DNA from: CAZEQJ01 sp964514385
GTDB lineage: Bacteria > Bacteroidota > Bacteroidia > Cytophagales > Cyclobacteriaceae
Assembly (NCBI GenBank): GCA_964514385.1
Contig: CAZEQJ010000002.1
Location: forward strand, 124,001 to 188,000
Reading direction: 5' to 3'
Length of the DNA: 64,000 nt
Shown: in pieces, positions 45,999 to 55,010 of the stretch
Numbering within the stretch: the stretch's first letter is position 1
Layout of the letters: the number at the start of each line of letters is the position of its first letter
Translations under genes and position numbers: made by a program
The notes under the pieces: model-generated
Databases searched by the model: none
What the model saw: only the letters and a program-made list of their open reading frames with translations
What the model was told of the DNA's origin: nothing

Positions 45999-46010
45999 CT
46001 GAACGTTCAG
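45999..46010. promoter_or_regulatory. 12-bp perfect palindrome upstream of the phosphatase megagene
   Basis: CTGAACGTTCAG, 44 bases before the start codon. It could be the site of a dimeric regulator or part of the leader structure. Confidence 0.4.
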
Positions 46011-46015
46011 GTAAC

Positions 46016-46056
46016 CATAGAAAGGTAACTTACAATACCAAAATCACCTTTCTATG
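46016..46056 (+). promoter_or_regulatory. Hairpin that includes the start codon of the phosphatase megagene
   Basis: CATAGAAAGGT (46016-46026) and ACCTTTCTATG (46046-46056) are perfect complements, 11 bp with a 19-base loop. The last three bases of the second arm are the ATG. If it folds in the mRNA, the start codon and the whole initiation region are masked. Confidence 0.62.
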
Positions 46057-49000
46057 AAACCTATATATCTATTCCTAATCACATTATTAATGCCATTATT
46101 GAGTATGGCACAGGAAGCAAGATTAGCTCCTTTTTATCATGGTGTTGCATCAGGCGACCCATTGTCAGACCGTGTAATCATCTGGACACGCGTGACACCT
46201 CCGGATGAGGATATATCCGAAATACCTGTCAGGTGGCAAATTGCTACTGATGTTGATATGACTTCGATAGTAGCTTCAGGTGATACTATCACCGATTATA
46301 TGAGAGATTTCACTGTGAAAGTCGACGTCTCAGGCCTTTCGCCGGGCACAACTTACTACTATAATTTTTATGCATTAGGTAAAAATTCCATCACAGGCAG
46401 AACGAAAACTACTCCTGTTGGGACTACTGACTTTGTTAAATTTGCAGTTGTTTCCTGCAGCAATTATCAGGCAGGCTATTTTAATGCATATGGTCGTATT
46501 GCAGAAAAGAATGATCTTGATGCGGTAATCCATTTGGGCGACTATATTTATGAATACTCAGCCACAGGCGACGATTTTTATGGAAATGCAAGTTTACGGG
46601 ATAAGGACCGAGCCCATTTCCCTGACAAGGAATTAAATATGCTTGGCGACTATCGGGCCAGATACGCACAGTATCGATTGGATCCTGATCTCAGAGCAGC
46701 ACATCAGCAGCATCCTTTTATTAATGTGTGGGACGATCATGAATCTGCCAATGATGCTTATGATGGCGGTGCAGAAAACCACAACGACGGAGAAGGCCCC
46801 TGGATGACGCGACTGGAGGCTGCCAAGAAAGCTTACGAAGAGTGGATACCGGTACGATCCATCGAGCCGCTCTACAGAAATTTAGAATACGGTGATCTTG
46901 TAGACCTCATCATGCTGGATACAAGAATCGAGGCCAGAGAGCAGCAGATTAACGATGTAACAAATCCGGCACTCTATTCGCCAACCAGGACATTACTGGG
47001 AGCCCAACAATTTGATTTTCTGATCGATGAACTGAAATCCTCCACAGCTAAATGGAAATTGCTGGGCAACCAGGTAATATTTTCTGATTTTGTGGTAGCC
47101 TGGGCAGCAAATGGAACACCAGGGTTTGAAACACCTGAAGTAGTTGAAAGTATTTTTCTTGATATATGGGATGGCTATCCTTATGAGCGCCAGCGAATCA
47201 TTGATTCCATTGGACTTAATAACATAGATAATGTTGTAATTTTAACAGGTGATTTTCATTCCGGTTTTGCCTTTGATGTGGCTGATTCGGTCTCTGCCTT
47301 CTCGACCTCAATATTTGGTACACCTGTGGGCACCCCAGAGTATGACGGAGAAACTCAGGCAGGCTCTATTGCAGTGGAGTTTGCCACCCCATCAATTTCA
47401 GCAGCCAATTTCGATGAAAATCTGGATCCCGCTACATCAGCAGGTTTTGAATTTCAAATCAATAACCCACTGCCTCCTTCCGCAGGCGTCTTTGCCGGTG
47501 TTAATCCCAATCCTCATATGAAGTATGCCGAGCTGGATAAACACGGATATTTCACCATCACATTGACAGATTCCACTGCTCATGCCGATTTTTATGTAGT
47601 GGATGATATACTGACACGCACAACGGGAGAGTCTGTCGATGCGAGTTTCGTTACCCTTGATGGTGAGAATAAGCTTACACCACGTGCTGTTCCTGCACCT
47701 GCGGGCGCTTCAGCTCCTGTAGCACCAGGAGACCCTATTCGTGAAGTGATTACGCCGAACAACGGAATTTCACTTACTAAAATAGGAGGTTTTGATACAG
47801 GACTTGGTGAAGGTGCAGCAGAGATTTCAGCATATCATCCTCAATCTGAAAGATTATATGTTGTCAATGCTGTCCAAAATTCCGTTGACATTGTAGATAT
47901 CAGCACCATTTCAGAACCGGTTGTTTTTGGTACCATTGATGCAACGCAATACGGAGCAGGTGCAAATAGCGTCGCTGTTATTGGTGATTATATTGCGGTA
48001 GCCGTAGAAGCAATAAATCCAACTGACTCAGGCTCTGTGGTCATCTATGATATTGATGGAAATTATATTGACGATATCGTGGTAGGTGCTCTGCCTGATA
48101 TGGTCACCGGTTTGGTCAGCGCCAGTGATACCTTGATTTTTGTTGCCATAGAAGGTGAGCCAAGTGATGATTATACTATCGACCCCAAAGGCGGTGTGGA
48201 AATTATTGATATCACGGATATTTCGAACCCGGTAACCACATCACTACGATTTGATGGCTTTGATTCAACTACGCTTGTAACATCTGGTGTTCGCATTTTT
48301 GGTCCGGGAGCATCGGTTGCTACCGACCTTGAACCAGAATATATCACCATTTCACCTAATCTTGATACCGCCTATGCCATCTGTCAGGAAAACAATGCAT
48401 TGGTCGTAATCGACATTGCCGGGAAATCGGTGGAGGCTATTCTCCCACTCGGATATAAAGACCATTCCGCTATGGGTAATGGGCTTGATCCCAGTGACAG
48501 AGATGGTGGTATTTCCATCCGAAACTGGCCATTATTGGGGATGTACCAGCCGGATGCTATAGCCGCATTTGAAATAGGTGGTCAAGTGTACATCGCTACA
48601 GCCAACGAAGGGGATGCCCGGGATTACGACGGCTTTAGTGAAGAAATAAGATTTGGCGATCTTGGAGATCCTGAGGAAACTACATTTGATTTGGATCCCA
48701 CCTTGTGGCCTGATGGGGATATGTTGAAAGAGAATATCCATCTGGGCAGAATAAATATTACCACCGCTACGGGAGATACAGATGGTGATGGTGACCTGGA
48801 TGTTGTTTATTCCTATGGTGGTCGCTCGTTTTCTATATGGAATGGATCCACCGGAGCATTAGTTTGGGATTCCGGAGACGATTTTGAACAGATCATAGCC
48901 AATACACTTCCGGACTTTTTTAATGGTGAATATGATCCGGATATTATGAAGTTTGACTTCGAAAGTCGAAGCGACAACAAAGGAGGCGAGCCGGAAGCGA

Positions 49001-52000
49001 TCGTCACTGCTGAAATTGAAGGCGACACCTATGCCTTTATCGGTCTCGAAAGACAAGGTGGTATCATGGTCTTTAATATCACTGATCCTGCAAATCCCGT
49101 ATTTGAAACCTATGAGCGGTCAAACCTGGTCGATATCTCTCCTGAAGGAATGATTTTCGTGCCCGGAGCGGAAAGCCCTACTGGTAATGATCTGATCATT
49201 ACATCCAATGAAGTAAGTGGTACTGTGGCCTTTTATGAAGTATCCACCGGAGAAACTTCTGTTTCCCGGCCTTTGAATGTTACGGCAAAAGCAGATGGTG
49301 AGATCATAAACGTTACATGGGATCAGGATGACCTCGCCGATGGATTTAATGTATATCGTTCCACAGAGCCTGACGGTGGCTTTAGCTTTGCAGGCTTTAC
49401 CAATAGAAATATGCTGAAAGATGAGGCTGTCTTGCCTTCTAATACATATTTCTACTATGTGACTGCAGTGAAGTCAAGCATAGAATCTGCATCCAGTGAT
49501 ACGGTTGGTGTACGGACAGGAACTGCACCAAAAGGAGATATTCAAATGTTCTATAAAGGCAGCTACAGCACAGGTCTAGGAGAGGGCGCCGCAGAGATAT
49601 CTTCTTATGATCCTATCTCACAACGCCTGGCGATTGTAAACGCTGCTTCCACTACCGTGGATATCCTGGACATATCAGATATCAACAATCCGACATTGAT
49701 TACCCAGATAGATGCAACCGAGTATGGTAATGGAGCCAATAGTGTAGTAGTTGCAAAAGGTGGTGTTTTGGCAGTTGCTATAGAAAATGAAGTGGGTACC
49801 GATCCGGGATTGGTTGCTTTCTTTGACATGGAGGGTACATTCATTTCGCAGGTAACCGTGGGTGTACTGCCGGATATGTTGGCCATTACTCCTGATAGCA
49901 CTAAAATACTGGTAGCAAATGAGGGTGAGCCAAATGATGATTATACCATCGATCCTGAGGGGTCAGTTTCTGTAATCACCTTGCCGGCTGACGTTTCTAC
50001 CATTTCACAATCCGATGTGCTGATGCTCGATTTTAATGATTTTGACACTGATTCAGCAGCGCTGGTCGCCAGCGGCGTCAGAATATTTGGTCCGGGTGCT
50101 TCCGTTTCTCAGGATCTTGAACCAGAATACATCACTGTTGCTAAAGATGGTTCCAAAGCATTTGTAGCCCTCCAGGAGAATAATGCACTTGCAGTTATCG
50201 ATCTGTCTGTTGACCCTCCCGTTATTTCAGCTATCGCTCCGCTAGGTTTTAAAAACCATGCGTTGGTAGAAAATGCAATTGACATAAGCGACAGGGATGG
50301 GGGTATTAATATTACCAGGTGGCCATTATTCGGCATGTATCAGCCCGATGCTATTGCCTCGTTTGAAATAGGTGGAATGAACTACGTCGTTTCTGCCAAT
50401 GAAGGCGATGCAAGAGACTATGATGGCTATTCGGAAGAAATTCGGTTTGGCGATCTGGGAGATCCTGAGGAAACCACATTTACACTAGATGAATCAATCT
50501 GGCCTCCGGCAGCTGTTGAGTTTCTCCAGGACAATGCACTGATGGGCAGAATTAACATTACCACTGCAACAGGTGACAGTGATAATGACGGTGATCTGGA
50601 TACGGTGTATATATACGGAGGACGGTCGTTTACCATCTGGGATGAAAATGGAAGTCTCGTATGGGATAGTAAAAACGACTTTTCATTGATCAGTGCAGCG
50701 CAATTCCCTCATTTATTTAATGCACAATATGACCCGGAAGAGGGAGGTTATGTTGCTGAAGACAGAAGTGATAATAAAGGCGGAGAACCAGAGGCTGTAG
50801 TGACAGGGGTAATTGATGGAAGAACCTATGCTTTCATCGGAATGGAACGAATGGGTGGAGTTTTTGTATATGATGTTACCAACCCGAATAAGCCACAGTT
50901 TGAACTATATGAGCCAGCGCCACGCGGGGATATCTCTCCTGAAGGAATGTTGTTTTTAACACCTGATCAGAGTCCTACCGGTGTGCCTATGCTGATTTTA
51001 TCGAATGAGGTGAGTGGAACAGTATCTTTTTACGAATTGACTGGAGAACCATTCGTGAAGCCTGAAGCACCAGCTAATCTTCAGGCCAGTGCTAAGTCCA
51101 CCACGTCAGTACGTCTTGAATGGACATATCCCGGTGCTGCCGAGAAATATGAAATATTCAGATTCGACGGGGAAGAGTTTAAATTAATTGCAACGACCAC
51201 CATTCCGCAATACATTGATAATGATGTGGTTGCTGATGAACTTTACGAGTACTATGTAAAAGCTGTAAAATCCAACAGAAGCTCAGATCCTTCTGATACT
51301 GTTGCAGTTGAAACAATTTATACCCTGCAGTTATTACACGCATCAGATCTTGAAGGTGGGGTAGAAGCCATCCAGAATGCACCGGATTTTGCTGCAATAA
51401 TTGATGCACTCGAAGAGTCGTTTGACAATACCGTTATAATTTCAGCCGGAGATAACTTTATACCTGGTCCATTCTTTGGTGCTGCCTCTGATGGATCGGT
51501 AAGATCTACGATACAGGAGGTGAATAAAATCTACTTCGGCAATGAAAATCTGACGAATCTGCGTGAGGCAAGTGGTCGTATTGATATTTCAATTATGAAT
51601 ATCATCGGGTTTGACGCTTCAGCCGTAGGAAACCATGAATTTGATGCTGGAACTAGTGCACTTTTTGAAATTATAGGTACAGACATTCGTGGTACATCAT
51701 TTGGTGACGTACGCTGGTTAGGCGCTCAGTTTCCTTACCTGTCATCAAATCTCGACTTTAGCGGAGATGATAACCTTTCTGGCTTGTTCACTGACCGTTT
51801 GTTCCCGACAGTAGATTATAAAGCTGATCTGGGCGATCTTACTGCAACGGGTGATGCACCAAAGATTGCGCCTTACACATGGGTAGAAAAAGGCGGAGAG
51901 GTCATAGGCATTGTAGGAGCAACTACTCAGGTGCTTGAATCCATCACCTCCAACGGTGGTGTTGAGGTTATTGGAACCAAAACTAATGATATGACAGCCC

Positions 52001-54060
52001 TGGCAGACATTATTCAGCCTGCCATCGATACAGTGCTTAAATATTCCAATAAAGTTATACTCGTGTCTCATTTACAGCAGATAGCCCTCGAAAAGGAGCT
52101 AATAGGCCTTCTAAATGGAGTAGATATCGTTATAGCCGGTGGGTCAGACGTGCTTCAGGCCAATGCAGGAGATATACTGCAGGATGGTGATGTAGCTGAA
52201 GAAGCCTATCCATTTATTACAGATAATGCAGATGGCGATCCGGCAGTGGTCGTTGGAACAGATGGTGAGTACAGCTATGTAGGCCGTCTGGTTGTAAGCT
52301 TTGATGACAATGGCATATTGGATGTTGGAAGCATAGATGATGCTATCAACGGACCATACGCAGCCAAACGTGAGGTTGTAGAAAGCCTGTGGGATGGTCT
52401 CTATGCAAATGCATTTGCTACAGACGAAACCAAAGCTTCATTGGTGAAAACATTAACCGAAGCGGTAGATGAAATAGTGCTCGGACAGGATGGAAATGTA
52501 TTTGGCCTTACTGATGTATTCCTGGAAGGAAGAAGAAACGCTGTCAGAACGCAGGAAACTAATCTGGGTAATCTTACAGCAGATGCCAATCTGTGGATTG
52601 CTCAGAAATATGATCCTGAGGTAGCTGTATCTATCAAAAACGGTGGTGGTATACGTGCTGCAATAGGTACGACAGTGGAAGTATCGCCTGGAGTTTATGA
52701 AGATTTTCCTCCTCAGGAAAACCCACGGTCCGGTAAAATGGAAGGTGAAGTATCAGAGCTGGACATTAAGAATTCCATGAGATTTAACAATAGCCTTTCT
52801 GTTCTTGAGCTTTCAGCCTCTGATCTGAAAATGGTATTGGAGCATGCGGTTGCTGCAACTGCTCCGGGAGCAACTCCGGGTCAGTTTGCACAGGTAGGTG
52901 GTATTAACTTCAGTTTTGATCCGTCGTTGCCTTCCGGAGAACGTATTCTCAATGCTGTGATTGTAGATAGCGAAGGTGTGATTACAGACCGTATCGTGGA
53001 TAACGGTGTTGTATTTGGAGACTCTGAACGTACTATTAAGGTGGTTACATTAAACTTCCTTGCTGGTGGAGGAGATAGTTATCCATTTAATACACTGGCT
53101 GAAAATAGAGTCGATCTTGACACTGTCACTTCTGTGGATTTCGCTGGCCAGGCTTCGTTTGGCGATTTCGGTGAAGAACAGGATGCATTGGCGGAATATA
53201 TGGCTGAATTCTATGCAAGTACTGCTTTCAATATGGAAGAGACCAGCCCTGAAAATGACAAGCGTATCCAGAACCTTGATTTCAGAGCGGATAGTCTTGT
53301 TCGGGAGAGCCAGACGATCACTTTCCAGCCGATAGAGGACAAGCTGGTAACAGATGATGCCTTTAAACTTGAAGCATCATCTTCTGCAGGGTTATCCGTA
53401 ACATTTGAAGCTACCATCGGAAGTGAGTTTATTGAGATTTTTGCCGGCGATAGTGTTCGTATTGATGGTGCGGGTACAGTAACGATTACAGCAACGCAGG
53501 AAGGAGATTTTGAGACTGCTCCGGCAGGTTCTGTTGAGCAAACGTTTACTATCAGTAAGCTGGATCAGACCATAACATTCCCGGCCATAAATGACGTAAT
53601 CATTTCCGATGGCCCTGTCACACTTAGGGCAACGGCAAGCTCAGGACTAAATGTTTCATATTCAGTTACCACAGGAACTGGTCTGGTATCTATTTCAGGA
53701 TCATCTGTAAGCTTACTAGATGTAGGGGCAGTCACCATTGCAGCTGCCCAACCGGGTAACGAGACATATAATGCGGCTGCCTCAGTGTCAAGGTCTTTTA
53801 ATATCACATCGATTGTAGGAAATGATGATCTAAGTTTTGGTATCTATCCAAATCCAACTTCTGATAGACTGGAAATTTCATTTGGTGAAGTAACGGATCG
53901 TCAGATCAGAATAACCGATCTTTCAGGTAAAATGATCGAGCAGATAGAATCAGATGAAGTTAGATTAGAGCTGGATATGAGCAAATATTCAAAAGGTATT
54001 TATTTGATTATTGTGAGCACAGATGGGAAAAAGGAGACCGCGGTAATTGTGAAACAATAA
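46054..54060 (+). CDS. Giant secreted multidomain phosphoesterase with T9SS sorting domain
   Basis: 2668 residues. Sec signal MKPIYLFLITLLMPLLSMAQ, then a PhoD-like phosphatase at about 22-560, with HLGDYIYEY near 162, WDDHES near 227 and GDFHSG near 399. Two copies of a beta-propeller module of the 'choice-of-anchor I' type follow at about 572-1065 and 1163-1665 (both with TGLGEGAAEIS, GVRIFGPGAS, ANEGDARDYDG, RSDNKGGEPEA). Fn3 domains lie at about 1068-1154 and 1669-1755. A 5'-nucleotidase-like region spans about 1756-2400 (HASDLEGG, SAGDNF, GNHEFD, NGGGIRAAI). Two Ig/MBG-like repeats cover about 2416-2585. The C-terminus (FGIYPNPTSDRLEI, KYSKGIYLIIV) is a type A T9SS sorting signal. I infer phosphate scavenging from organic phosphoesters at the cell surface. 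Confidence 0.9.
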   Translation: MKPIYLFLITLLMPLLSMAQEARLAPFYHGVASGDPLSDRVIIWTRVTPPDEDISEIPVRWQIATDVDMTSIVASGDTITDYMRDFTVKVDVSGLSPGTTYYYNFYALGKNSITGRTKTTPVGTTDFVKFAVVSCSNYQAGYFNAYGRIAEKNDLDAVIHLGDYIYEYSATGDDFYGNASLRDKDRAHFPDKELNMLGDYRARYAQYRLDPDLRAAHQQHPFINVWDDHESANDAYDGGAENHNDGEGPWMTRLEAAKKAYEEWIPVRSIEPLYRNLEYGDLVDLIMLDTRIEAREQQINDVTNPALYSPTRTLLGAQQFDFLIDELKSSTAKWKLLGNQVIFSDFVVAWAANGTPGFETPEVVESIFLDIWDGYPYERQRIIDSIGLNNIDNVVILTGDFHSGFAFDVADSVSAFSTSIFGTPVGTPEYDGETQAGSIAVEFATPSISAANFDENLDPATSAGFEFQINNPLPPSAGVFAGVNPNPHMKYAELDKHGYFTITLTDSTAHADFYVVDDILTRTTGESVDASFVTLDGENKLTPRAVPAPAGASAPVAPGDPIREVITPNNGISLTKIGGFDTGLGEGAAEISAYHPQSERLYVVNAVQNSVDIVDISTISEPVVFGTIDATQYGAGANSVAVIGDYIAVAVEAINPTDSGSVVIYDIDGNYIDDIVVGALPDMVTGLVSASDTLIFVAIEGEPSDDYTIDPKGGVEIIDITDISNPVTTSLRFDGFDSTTLVTSGVRIFGPGASVATDLEPEYITISPNLDTAYAICQENNALVVIDIAGKSVEAILPLGYKDHSAMGNGLDPSDRDGGISIRNWPLLGMYQPDAIAAFEIGGQVYIATANEGDARDYDGFSEEIRFGDLGDPEETTFDLDPTLWPDGDMLKENIHLGRINITTATGDTDGDGDLDVVYSYGGRSFSIWNGSTGALVWDSGDDFEQIIANTLPDFFNGEYDPDIMKFDFESRSDNKGGEPEAIVTAEIEGDTYAFIGLERQGGIMVFNITDPANPVFETYERSNLVDISPEGMIFVPGAESPTGNDLIITSNEVSGTVAFYEVSTGETSVSRPLNVTAKADGEIINVTWDQDDLADGFNVYRSTEPDGGFSFAGFTNRNMLKDEAVLPSNTYFYYVTAVKSSIESASSDTVGVRTGTAPKGDIQMFYKGSYSTGLGEGAAEISSYDPISQRLAIVNAASTTVDILDISDINNPTLITQIDATEYGNGANSVVVAKGGVLAVAIENEVGTDPGLVAFFDMEGTFISQVTVGVLPDMLAITPDSTKILVANEGEPNDDYTIDPEGSVSVITLPADVSTISQSDVLMLDFNDFDTDSAALVASGVRIFGPGASVSQDLEPEYITVAKDGSKAFVALQENNALAVIDLSVDPPVISAIAPLGFKNHALVENAIDISDRDGGINITRWPLFGMYQPDAIASFEIGGMNYVVSANEGDARDYDGYSEEIRFGDLGDPEETTFTLDESIWPPAAVEFLQDNALMGRINITTATGDSDNDGDLDTVYIYGGRSFTIWDENGSLVWDSKNDFSLISAAQFPHLFNAQYDPEEGGYVAEDRSDNKGGEPEAVVTGVIDGRTYAFIGMERMGGVFVYDVTNPNKPQFELYEPAPRGDISPEGMLFLTPDQSPTGVPMLILSNEVSGTVSFYELTGEPFVKPEAPANLQASAKSTTSVRLEWTYPGAAEKYEIFRFDGEEFKLIATTTIPQYIDNDVVADELYEYYVKAVKSNRSSDPSDTVAVETIYTLQLLHASDLEGGVEAIQNAPDFAAIIDALEESFDNTVIISAGDNFIPGPFFGAASDGSVRSTIQEVNKIYFGNENLTNLREASGRIDISIMNIIGFDASAVGNHEFDAGTSALFEIIGTDIRGTSFGDVRWLGAQFPYLSSNLDFSGDDNLSGLFTDRLFPTVDYKADLGDLTATGDAPKIAPYTWVEKGGEVIGIVGATTQVLESITSNGGVEVIGTKTNDMTALADIIQPAIDTVLKYSNKVILVSHLQQIALEKELIGLLNGVDIVIAGGSDVLQANAGDILQDGDVAEEAYPFITDNADGDPAVVVGTDGEYSYVGRLVVSFDDNGILDVGSIDDAINGPYAAKREVVESLWDGLYANAFATDETKASLVKTLTEAVDEIVLGQDGNVFGLTDVFLEGRRNAVRTQETNLGNLTADANLWIAQKYDPEVAVSIKNGGGIRAAIGTTVEVSPGVYEDFPPQENPRSGKMEGEVSELDIKNSMRFNNSLSVLELSASDLKMVLEHAVAATAPGATPGQFAQVGGINFSFDPSLPSGERILNAVIVDSEGVITDRIVDNGVVFGDSERTIKVVTLNFLAGGGDSYPFNTLAENRVDLDTVTSVDFAGQASFGDFGEEQDALAEYMAEFYASTAFNMEETSPENDKRIQNLDFRADSLVRESQTITFQPIEDKLVTDDAFKLEASSSAGLSVTFEATIGSEFIEIFAGDSVRIDGAGTVTITATQEGDFETAPAGSVEQTFTISKLDQTITFPAINDVIISDGPVTLRATASSGLNVSYSVTTGTGLVSISGSSVSLLDVGAVTIAAAQPGNETYNAAASVSRSFNITSIVGNDDLSFGIYPNPTSDRLEISFGEVTDRQIRITDLSGKMIEQIESDEVRLELDMSKYSKGIYLIIVSTDGKKETAVIVKQ
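47770..51050 (+). repeat. Tandem duplication of the propeller module inside the megagene
   Basis: Copy 1 is about 47770-49250 and copy 2 about 49541-51050, separated by an Fn3 domain. The proteins align over their whole length, with blocks such as FGDLGDPEETTF, GRINITTATGD and ISPEGM in the same order. The DNA has diverged, so this is an old duplication. Confidence 0.85.
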
Positions 54061-54139
54061 CAATAAGAGGCCGGACTTTTAATGCAATTACGCCCACACG
54101 GAATTGACGCATTCGAATAAGTAGTGGTTTTAATTAGAA

Positions 54140-54165
54140 AAGGAGGTAGCAATACCTCTTTTTTT
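54140..54165 (+). terminator. Intrinsic terminator after the phosphatase megagene
   Basis: GAGGTA and TACCTC close a GCAA tetraloop, extended to about 9 bp by flanking A-T and one G-U pair, then a T run. Confidence 0.82.
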
Positions 54166-54255
54166 ATCCCCTACAAACCCTTTGTTTTGAAAAAATCGTA
54201 TATACGCTTATATTGCATCATAGTCTTATTTATTTTGAGTTTTTGACCTTTTGAG

Positions 54256-54286
54256 CCCGGTTCTGGCTATGGACCGGGTTTTTTTA
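54256..54286 (+). terminator. Second intrinsic terminator downstream
   Basis: CCCGGT (54256-54261) pairs with ACCGGG (54273-54278), followed by about eight T. It lies 90 bases after the first terminator with no gene between, so it may back up the first or end a small RNA. Confidence 0.75.
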
Positions 54287-54453
54287 TTCGGACGAGGTTA
54301 AAACAGAAATGATGACATGAACTGTCACGCTTGCAAATCAAGGGGAAAATTAAGCTGAACTATATTTTCATCCCCATTAAACGTAAGAATAACCTGGCCT
54401 TTCGGTCGGACAGCAAGAGATGCCAGAATTAGGTATGAAATAACGGTTTGATC

Positions 54454-54882
54454 TCAGGAAACCTCCTTGAGCCAGTTGGTTAATGCATTAATATCACTGA
54501 ACTGTTTGAGGCTAAAACCGGGAATTGAACGCTCTGTACGTTGTTTTACCCCGCTACCACCCACAGTCGCGAAAATATCCAGATTATCAAGTAACTGTGC
54601 GTGATATAACGTGTCACCATTCAGATGACTGATCATACCCGGAATAAGTACAGTACTCACCCAATCCTGCGATTCAGGAGATATAACACCCATTTTTCGG
54701 ATATCAGCCACAAACTTATTGGTCTTCAGCGTTTTGAAGGACTCAAGTACCTTTTCATTCACCTTTACAAAATTTGGGTGAACACCTACAGCGTCTTTGT
54801 ATTCCAATATAATTACATTCAACTCCTCATCGTAGTAAATATCCGCAGTAGGTCCTTCGAAGAATATGATATCCTTTTTCAT
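54454..54882 (-). CDS. STAS/SpoIIAA-like domain protein
   Basis: 142 residues, single domain. The alternating strand-helix pattern (ADIYYDEELNVIILEYKDAV, VLESFKTLKTNKFVADIRKM, FSLKQFSDINALTNWLKEV) resembles STAS/SEC14-like proteins common in Bacteroidota, which bind small lipids or act as switches. No partner is adjacent and the function is unknown. Confidence 0.65.
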   Translation of the reverse strand: MKKDIIFFEGPTADIYYDEELNVIILEYKDAVGVHPNFVKVNEKVLESFKTLKTNKFVADIRKMGVISPESQDWVSTVLIPGMISHLNGDTLYHAQLLDNLDIFATVGGSGVKQRTERSIPGFSLKQFSDINALTNWLKEVS

Positions 54883-55010
54883 ACTAATAAATTATGACTT
54901 TTAAAGTTAAATGAATTTTTCTCCAGATTTAAATATCGCTCAAATATATGCCATAGAAGCATAAATATTTTCAATTATTATACATTTTAATTTGTCAAAA
55001 ATTGTATTTA

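Larger units (their letters stand above)
54061..54453. other. Gene-free interval with two terminator hairpins
   Basis: No open frame of note in 393 bases. It holds two terminator-like hairpins (listed separately), an A/T-rich stretch between them and an unremarkable 170 bases before the convergent STAS-like gene. Confidence 0.7.
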
